A stretch of 64,000 nt of DNA from Paraburkholderia diazotrophica. GTDB lineage: Bacteria > Pseudomonadota > Gammaproteobacteria > Burkholderiales > Burkholderiaceae. This document shows, in pieces, positions 58,570-64,000 of the stretch (the first letter of the stretch is position 1; each line of letters opens with the position of its first letter). A program made the position numbers and the translations under genes. Under the pieces are notes generated by a model that saw nothing but the letters and a program-made list of their open reading frames with translations, searched no databases and was not told the origin of the DNA. Location of the stretch: assembly GCF_900108945.1 (NCBI RefSeq), contig NZ_FNYE01000028.1, positions 1 to 64,000 on the forward strand, in the 5' to 3' direction.

Positions 58570-59316
58570 ATGACAGATGTCCAACAACACGCTGCGCACA
58601 CGGATGCCACGCACGCCGGCGAGGCCACTCATGAGGCCGAGGCGGCTGACGAGGCGGTGCAAGCGGTGGTGCAAGCGGCGGCCATCGACGGCGCGCAGGG
58701 CGGTGCCCGTCTCCGCCCAGGGTCGGGTTCCGGCTTCATCGCGCGCTCGCCGCGCCGGCGCATGTGGATGCTCGGTGCGCTCGCATCGGCGGCAGGCTTT
58801 GCGTTTTCAACGGCAGCGAGCCATCGCGCCGCGCGCGGCATCCGTCCCATTGCGGGACTTGCGAGCCTTTTGCACTTCGTGGGTATCTCACCCGCCTACG
58901 CCGATACGCTGCCCGCGGGCGGCGGCTTCGATGCGTTTATCGCGCTGTCGGGCAAGCTCACGGGGCACACGAGCTTCGATCCCGTGCTCGGCAAGCGTGC
59001 TTACGAAGCGTTGTCCAAGGCGGACAGCCAGTTCACGCAGAACGTCGCCGCGCTCAACGCGTGGCTGCAGACTCACGGCGGCGTGCCGTCCGACATCGTC
59101 ACGCAGGCATTGCAGGCCGAACGGCCGAATCTCGCGAAGACCGTCAGCGCGATCACGCGAGCGTGGTATCTGGGGCTCGTCGGCGATTCGCCGAACGTCC
59201 AGGTGATCGCGTATGAAAGCGCACTGATGTTCGAGCCCGTCCAGGACATCCTGACTATTCCGTCGTATTGCCGCGACGTGCCGTTTTACTGGACCCGGAA
59301 ACCCGCGAATGCGTGA
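58570..59316 (+). CDS. FAD-dependent sorbitol/glucose dehydrogenase small (gamma) subunit
   Basis: A 248-residue protein of the FAD-SLDH small-subunit family. A hydrophilic 55-residue leader precedes a twin-arginine signal, SPRRRMWMLGALASAAGF, at residues 60-77. The mature part includes FDAFIALSGKLTGHTSFDPV, a helical middle and VQVIAYESALMFEPVQDILT. In the Burkholderia FAD-glucose dehydrogenase this subunit is the Tat hitch-hiker that carries the signal-less catalytic subunit to the periplasm. The gene order gamma-alpha-cytochrome matches that system. The leader before the RR motif is unusually long. Confidence 0.88.
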   Translation: MTDVQQHAAHTDATHAGEATHEAEAADEAVQAVVQAAAIDGAQGGARLRPGSGSGFIARSPRRRMWMLGALASAAGFAFSTAASHRAARGIRPIAGLASLLHFVGISPAYADTLPAGGGFDAFIALSGKLTGHTSFDPVLGKRAYEALSKADSQFTQNVAALNAWLQTHGGVPSDIVTQALQAERPNLAKTVSAITRAWYLGLVGDSPNVQVIAYESALMFEPVQDILTIPSYCRDVPFYWTRKPANA

Positions 59317-59472
59317 GCGCTGCGCATGCAGCGTCACGTGTTCGTCTCGCACGCCGCTCGCCTTCGACGCGCGGCGGGGTCTCCGGACGGGTTGCCACCC
59401 GTGAACAACACATAAGCCAGCGGATCAAGCCAGCCGCAGAGGGCAAAGAAGAAGGCAAAGAAGAGGTCAAGG

Positions 59473-61074
59473 ATGGCAAACGCAAATTCCGCCGACGTCG
59501 TCGTAGTCGGCTCGGGCGTGGCGGGCGGTCTCGTCGCGCATCAGATGGCGCTCGCGGGCGCATCGGTGATTCTGCTCGAAGCCGGGCCGCGTCTGCGGCG
59601 CGGGCAGATCGTCGAGAACTTCCGCAATTCGCCCGCGAAACTGGACTTCGCGACGCCGTATCCGTCGACGCCTTATGCGCCGCATCCCGAGTACTCGCCC
59701 GCCAACGACTATCTGATCCAGAAGGGCGACTATCCGTATAACTCGCAGTATCTGCGGCTCGTCGGCGGCACCACGTGGCATTGGGCGGCCGCGACGTGGC
59801 GTCTGCTGCCAGCGGATTTCGAACTGAAGAAGCGATACGGCGTCGGCCGCGACTGGCCGTATCCGTATGAAACGCTCGAGCCGTGGTACGACGCGGCCGA
59901 AGTGCAACTGGGCGTGTCCGGGCCGGACCCGTCGATCGATCTCGGCTCGCCGCGCTCGAAGCCGTATCCGATGGCGGGCCTGCCGCTGTCGTACATGGAC
60001 CAGCGCTTCTCCGACGTGCTGAACGCGAACGGCTTCAAGGTCGTGCCCGAGCCCGTCGCGCGCAACAGCCGTCCATACGACGCGCGGCCCACCTGCTGCG
60101 GCAACAACAACTGCATGCCGATCTGTCCGATCGGCGCGATGTACAACGGCATCGTGCACGCCGACAAGGCGGAGCGCGCGGGCGCGAAGCTGATTGCGCA
60201 AGCCGTCGTCTACCGGATCGAAGCGGACGACAAGGGGCTTATCACGGCTGTTCACTACAAGGACCCGAAAGGCAACAGCACGCGCGTCACGGGCAAGCTG
60301 TTCGTGCTCGCCGCGAATGGCATCGAGACGCCGAAGCTGATGCTGATGTCGACGTCCGACAAGTTTCCGCACGGCATCGGCAACAGCTCCGATCAGGTCG
60401 GCCGCAATCTGATGGACCATCCGGGCACGGGCATCGCGTTTCTTGCGAACGAGTCGCTGTGGCCGGGGCGCGGGCCGATGGAGATGACGTCGGTGGTCAA
60501 CTTCCGCGACGGCGCGTTCCGCTCGGACTATGCGGCGAAGAAACTGCATGTGTCGAACGGCGTGCCGACGATCGCGATTACATCGGCGCTGCTCAGGCAG
60601 GGCCTGACGGGCGCCGAGCTCGACCGGCAGATTCGCGACCGCGCGTCGCGCCTCGTCGTGATCAACAGCTTCCACGAGCATTTGCCGGAGCCGCGGAACC
60701 GCATCGTGCCTTCCGCCGATCACAAGGACGCGCTCGGCATTGCGCAGCCCGAGATCTACTACTCGATCAATGATTACGTGAAGAAAAGCGCTGCGCACAC
60801 GCATGAACTCTATGCGCAGATCGCGGGGCTTTTCGGCGGCACGGAGGTGTCGTTCGACGATACATTCGCGCCGAACAATCACATCATGGGCACGACGATC
60901 ATGAGCAGCGATGCGGCCGATTCCGTCGTCGATCCCGACTGCCGCACGCACGATCACCCGAATCTTTTCATCGCGGGCAGCGGCGTGATGCCGGGCGCAG
61001 GTTCCGTGAATTGCACGCTGACGATCGCGGCGCTATCGCTGAAGCTCGCCGACAAGCTCAAGCGCGAACTCTGA
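59473..61074 (+). CDS. GMC oxidoreductase, catalytic alpha subunit of FAD-dependent sugar/polyol dehydrogenase
   Basis: A 533-residue GMC-family flavoprotein. It begins with the FAD-binding DVVVVGSGVAGGLVAHQMA (from residue 8). A Cys cluster CCGNNNCMPICP at residues 208-219 fits the Fe-S centre known in FAD-dependent glucose dehydrogenases. The GMC signature RNLMDHPGTG is near residue 312, with the catalytic-His region PNNHIMGTTIMSSD near 477 and AGSGVMPGAGSVNCTLTIAA at the C-terminus. There is no signal peptide, consistent with Tat co-export with the gamma subunit. The substrate (glucose, sorbitol or gluconate-like) cannot be fixed from sequence. Confidence 0.9.
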   Translation: MANANSADVVVVGSGVAGGLVAHQMALAGASVILLEAGPRLRRGQIVENFRNSPAKLDFATPYPSTPYAPHPEYSPANDYLIQKGDYPYNSQYLRLVGGTTWHWAAATWRLLPADFELKKRYGVGRDWPYPYETLEPWYDAAEVQLGVSGPDPSIDLGSPRSKPYPMAGLPLSYMDQRFSDVLNANGFKVVPEPVARNSRPYDARPTCCGNNNCMPICPIGAMYNGIVHADKAERAGAKLIAQAVVYRIEADDKGLITAVHYKDPKGNSTRVTGKLFVLAANGIETPKLMLMSTSDKFPHGIGNSSDQVGRNLMDHPGTGIAFLANESLWPGRGPMEMTSVVNFRDGAFRSDYAAKKLHVSNGVPTIAITSALLRQGLTGAELDRQIRDRASRLVVINSFHEHLPEPRNRIVPSADHKDALGIAQPEIYYSINDYVKKSAAHTHELYAQIAGLFGGTEVSFDDTFAPNNHIMGTTIMSSDAADSVVDPDCRTHDHPNLFIAGSGVMPGAGSVNCTLTIAALSLKLADKLKREL

Positions 61075-61092
61075 CCCAACGCACGAAGACAC

Positions 61093-62571
61093 ATGATGAA
61101 CCAGCACATGTCCCGCGCGCGCAAGCCAGGCGAACGCACCGGCAACCTCGACGCGACGGTTTTCTCAGCCAGCCGGCGCGCGGCGCTCAAATACCGCCGC
61201 CGGATATGGAAGATGGCGGCGCTCGCTGCGGCGTTCTCGCTGTTCGCGCTGTATCTCGCGTGGCTCGAAGCGTACGACGCAGCCCCGCGTCACAACGACG
61301 AAGCGCCGCTCGCTGAAGCCGTCGCGCAAGGCGCTGCGATGAGCACTGGTGCGGGCATTGTGCCCGCTGCCAGCGCGACAGGTGCCGATCTCGTCAAGCG
61401 CGGCGAGTACCTCGCGCGCGTCGGCGACTGCATCGCATGTCACACGTCGGACAAGGGCCGTCCGTTTGCGGGCGGCCTTGCGATCCATACGCCGTTCGGC
61501 ACGATCTACACGCCGAACATCACGCCCGATCCGGACACGGGCATCGGCCACTGGACAGACGCCGACTTCATGCGCGCGATGCACGAAGGCATCGGCAAGG
61601 AAGGCGAGCGGCTCTATCCGGCGTTCCCGTATGTCGAGTACACGAAAGTCACCGAACAGGACGTGCAGGCGATTCGCGCGTATCTGAACACGGTGGCGCC
61701 CGTTCACTACACGCCGCCCGCGAACAACCTGAGCTTTCCGTTCAACCTGCGCTGGCTGATGTTCTTCTGGAACCTGCTGAACTTCGACGAAGGCCGCTTC
61801 GTGCCCGACCCGAAGCAAAGCGCCGAATGGAATCGCGGCGCGTATCTGGTGCAAGGGCTCGCGCACTGCGAGGAGTGCCATACGCCGCGCAACTTCGCGC
61901 AGGGGCTCAAGACGAGCGAACGCTTCTCAGGTGCGATCCAGGCCGGCTGGCACGCGTACAACATCACGCCGCACAAGACGAGCGGGATCGGCGAGTGGAC
62001 GGATCAGGATGTGATCGGCTATCTGTCGACGGGCGTTGCCCCTAAACGCGCGAATGCAGCGGGGCCGATGGCCGAGGTGGTCGCGGATAGCACGCAGTAT
62101 CTGAACCGGGAAGACTTGCGTTCGATCGCGACGTATGTGCGCACCGTCAAGCCCGTCGACAAGGGCGAGTCGCGCGCGCGGGCCGGATGGGGCGTGCCGG
62201 CGAGCGACGTCGTCGCGTTGCGCGGCACGAAGACGAACGGCGTGAACGGCGCGCGACTCTTCCTCGCCAACTGCGCGACGTGCCACAACTGGACGGGCGA
62301 GGGCGTCGGCGCGAGCGCGCCGGGCGCGTATCCGTCGCTGATCCATAACACGGTGTCGGGTGCGAGCGACGCGAACAATCTCGCGATGGTGATCCTGCAC
62401 GGCGTGAGCCGCACGACCAAAGTCGCCGACGTGCTGATGCCGGCATTCGACCGTGATCTGAGCGATGAGCAGATCGCCGCGATCACGAACTATGTGACGA
62501 AGCGCTTCGGCAATCCGCGATCGACTGTCAGCGTCGAGCAGATCGGCAAGCTGCGCGCAACGCTGCAGTGA
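61093..62571 (+). CDS. Triheme cytochrome c subunit of the FAD dehydrogenase
   Basis: A 492-residue membrane-anchored cytochrome c that takes electrons from the alpha subunit to quinone. Three heme c sites are seen: CIACH near residue 113, CEECH near 259 and CATCH near 394. Methionine ligands are plausible in later segments such as VLMPAF. A basic N-terminal tail (RRAALKYRRRIWKM) precedes one hydrophobic helix, AALAAAFSLFALYLAWLEAY, which can act as an uncleaved anchor. It starts 18 bp after the alpha subunit and completes a gamma-alpha-cytochrome operon. Confidence 0.9.
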   Translation: MMNQHMSRARKPGERTGNLDATVFSASRRAALKYRRRIWKMAALAAAFSLFALYLAWLEAYDAAPRHNDEAPLAEAVAQGAAMSTGAGIVPAASATGADLVKRGEYLARVGDCIACHTSDKGRPFAGGLAIHTPFGTIYTPNITPDPDTGIGHWTDADFMRAMHEGIGKEGERLYPAFPYVEYTKVTEQDVQAIRAYLNTVAPVHYTPPANNLSFPFNLRWLMFFWNLLNFDEGRFVPDPKQSAEWNRGAYLVQGLAHCEECHTPRNFAQGLKTSERFSGAIQAGWHAYNITPHKTSGIGEWTDQDVIGYLSTGVAPKRANAAGPMAEVVADSTQYLNREDLRSIATYVRTVKPVDKGESRARAGWGVPASDVVALRGTKTNGVNGARLFLANCATCHNWTGEGVGASAPGAYPSLIHNTVSGASDANNLAMVILHGVSRTTKVADVLMPAFDRDLSDEQIAAITNYVTKRFGNPRSTVSVEQIGKLRATLQ

Positions 62572-62577
62572 CGGCAT

Positions 62578-62626
62578 AAAGTGCGTGAAGTGCATGAAGT
62601 GCGGTGAAGTGCGATTAGTGCGACTG
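62578..62626. repeat. Imperfect 9-10 bp tandem repeat after the cytochrome gene
   Basis: Units AAGTGCGTG, AAGTGCATG, AAGTGCGGTG, AAGTGCGATT and AGTGCGACT follow each other. No known element is recognised. Confidence 0.6.
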
Positions 62627-62748
62627 CGACGCAGCCGCGCGGCGCTCGAATCCCGCTACCACGTCTCTTGCGTGCCTTGCCGACGACAGGCGCACGAACG
62701 CGGGATGCCGCGCATACAGCGCTTGCATGCGCGCACTATCATTGCGTC

Positions 62749-63486
62749 ATGGATTCCACACTTGTCACCGCCGTCCAACATCACGACGTCAATCGCGACG
62801 GACGCGATTTCGTGGTCGGCGATCTGCATGGCTGCGTCGATCCGCTGCGCTTTTTGCTGCGTGAAATCGAATTCGATCCGTCGCGTGACCGGCTGTTCTC
62901 CGTCGGCGATCTGGTCGATCGCGGCGCGCAGTCGGAAGAGGCGCTCGCACTGCTCGACAAGCGGTGGTTCCACGCCGTCCTCGGCAATCACGAGGACACG
63001 CTGTGCGCGGTGGCTGAAGGCAGGCTGAAGAAGCAGTGGTGGTATGGCATCGGCGGCCTGTGGAGCGCGCGTGTGCCGATGGAGCGGTTGCGTGCGTATG
63101 CGCAGCGGCTGCGCACGCTGCCCCTCGTGCGCGTGATCGGCTCGGGCAGCGATCGCTTCAACGTGCTGCACGCGGAGTTTCTCGGCACCGACGCCGAACT
63201 CGACGCAAACCATTTCTCCGACGAGACTCGCCAGCAACTGCTGTGGGGCCGCAGCCTCGCGATGGGCACAACCGATCCGGCGAGTCAGCGCGGCCTGTCG
63301 CTGACCTATTGCGGGCATACGCCCGTGCGCGAGGTGCAGCAGTTCGGCGCGCAGGTGTTCATCGACACGGGTGCGTTCGGACCGGGCGGCAAGCTGACGA
63401 TCGTCGAAGCGCGCACGACGACGCGCTGGTCGGTCACGGTCGATCTGGCGCGCTCGGCTGGAGCATCGGCGCTTGCGTTGCCGTAG
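62749..63486 (+). CDS. PPP-family serine/threonine protein phosphatase (metallophosphoesterase)
   Basis: A 245-residue phosphatase resembling bacterial PrpA/PrpB and lambda phosphatase. The metal-binding motifs are in order: VVGDLHGCVDPL near residue 20, FSVGDLVDRGAQSEEAL near 50, AVLGNHEDTL near 77 and YCGHTPV near 187. It probably dephosphorylates proteins or nucleotides in the cytoplasm. The start at 62749 (MDSTLVTAVQHHDV) has no Shine-Dalgarno, and a TATCAT box 6 bp before it suggests a leaderless transcript. An upstream in-frame ATG at 62668 would add an unconserved Arg/Ala-rich tail. Confidence 0.88.
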   Translation: MDSTLVTAVQHHDVNRDGRDFVVGDLHGCVDPLRFLLREIEFDPSRDRLFSVGDLVDRGAQSEEALALLDKRWFHAVLGNHEDTLCAVAEGRLKKQWWYGIGGLWSARVPMERLRAYAQRLRTLPLVRVIGSGSDRFNVLHAEFLGTDAELDANHFSDETRQQLLWGRSLAMGTTDPASQRGLSLTYCGHTPVREVQQFGAQVFIDTGAFGPGGKLTIVEARTTTRWSVTVDLARSAGASALALP

Positions 63487-63533
63487 TTGCGTTGCCGTAG
63501 AAGCCCATGCCGTAGACACTCCTGCCGGATGCG

Positions 63534-64000
63534 TCAGCCGACCCGGCTCAGCTCGAACACCATGTCGACGGTGCTGCCGTTCCAGTTGTATTCCAGATAC
63601 GCCGCGTGATGACAGTCGCGCAGAAGCGTCGTCCTGAACGCGGCGAGACATTCGCCCCCCGCATCCCGCACCGACGGATAGGCGATGCCCGGCGCGCCCG
63701 CCTCGCGGATCGCGCGGCCGAGCGCCTGGCCGGGCGCATAGTCGTTCGGCGACAGCACCGATGCATCGGCTGAATCCATGTCCCGCAGATCGACGACATC
63801 GCCTTGCGCGATCACTGTGTAGAGACGCATCTGCTGGCGCATCGGTGGTTCCTGGGTCGCGGCGAGAAAGAGGCCCGAGTGGTAGCGCGTTTCCGCGATC
63901 GCCGTTTCGCGCGAGCGCGCGCAATAGAACACGCCATACGTGCCGTCGGAAAAACGGCTGCCCTGCGGATTCAGATGCGTGAGCGCGGCCATGATCGGCC
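63534..64000 (-). CDS. RES-domain toxin (partial, cut by window edge)
   Basis: The last 150 or so residues of a RES-family protein, in-frame to the right edge. Features are MAALTHLNPQGSRFSDGTYG with the conserved Arg, GVFYCARSRETAIAETRYHS with the Glu, and the C-terminal AFRTTLLRDCHHAAYLEYNW. RES toxins of type II systems degrade NAD+, and their Xre/DUF2384 antitoxin is normally encoded immediately upstream, which here would lie beyond 64000. The ATG at 63992 is probably internal, because the frame stays open and the family is usually more than 200 residues. Confidence 0.85.
   Translation of the reverse strand, partial: PIMAALTHLNPQGSRFSDGTYGVFYCARSRETAIAETRYHSGLFLAATQEPPMRQQMRLYTVIAQGDVVDLRDMDSADASVLSPNDYAPGQALGRAIREAGAPGIAYPSVRDAGGECLAAFRTTLLRDCHHAAYLEYNWNGSTVDMVFELSRVG

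Noticed and set aside
58166..58573. 135-codon plus-strand open frame before the dehydrogenase gamma subunit
   Set aside because: No ribosome site, compositionally mixed tail rich in Arg/Thr, and it overlaps the real gamma-subunit start.

Overview
The window is a very GC-rich, almost fully coding segment of a Burkholderia sensu lato genome, most likely Paraburkholderia. The evidence is gene content and order: sdhCDAB-sdhE-gltA, leuC-entericidin-leuD-leuB-asd-fimV-truA-trpF-trpB-DNA methyltransferase-trpA-accD-folC-dedD-cvpA-purF-metZ is the typical block of the second chromosome in that group. No rRNA, tRNA, CRISPR array or intact insertion sequence was seen.

Layout. 1-3618 (minus): methylcitrate-cycle genes prpC (cut by the window edge) and prpB, a CitE-like CoA lyase, and malate dehydrogenase. 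4141-10063 (plus): a GntR/UTRA regulator with a palindromic operator, succinate dehydrogenase sdhCDAB, sdhE and citrate synthase. 10151-12505: an AraC regulator divergent from a DUF1479 dioxygenase-like gene, with two direct repeats 21 bp apart between them. 12698-31705 (plus): leucine, aspartate-family, tryptophan, fatty-acid, folate, purine and methionine genes, including a Thr/Ile-rich leader ORF before asd and a SAM-II riboswitch plus terminator before metZ. 31778-35314: a second AraC regulator, an FKBP isomerase, a degenerate histidine kinase and a CBS-domain membrane protein. 35315-37440: a small AT-richer accessory island holding an effector-like gene with a frameshift, a 95-residue unknown and an Imm50-type immunity protein, all on the minus strand. 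37537-56923 (minus): a 19-kb trehalose/alpha-glucan cluster, treY-malQ-treZ-glgX, a long inverted repeat, then glgB-treS/maltokinase-glgE. 57441-62571: a DUF1345 membrane protein and a three-gene FAD sorbitol/glucose-type dehydrogenase (gamma, alpha, cytochrome c). 62749-64000: a PPP-family phosphatase and a RES-domain toxin cut by the right edge.

How it works together. The left third is central carbon metabolism around oxaloacetate, malate and succinate (methylcitrate cycle, Mdh, Sdh, GltA). The middle feeds branched-chain, aspartate-family, tryptophan and sulfur amino acid synthesis, with two likely RNA-level controls. The right third carries both arms of trehalose/glucan interconversion: TreS-maltokinase and GlgE with GlgB build branched alpha-glucan from trehalose, and GlgX, TreY, TreZ and MalQ return glucan to trehalose. 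No glgC or glgA lies in the window.

The points most worth a second look are the leader ORF before asd, the frameshifted effector gene with its Cys-rich tail displaced into another frame, the fused GlgE whose N-terminal amylase-like domain seems to have lost catalytic residues, and the long inverted repeat between glgX and glgB.
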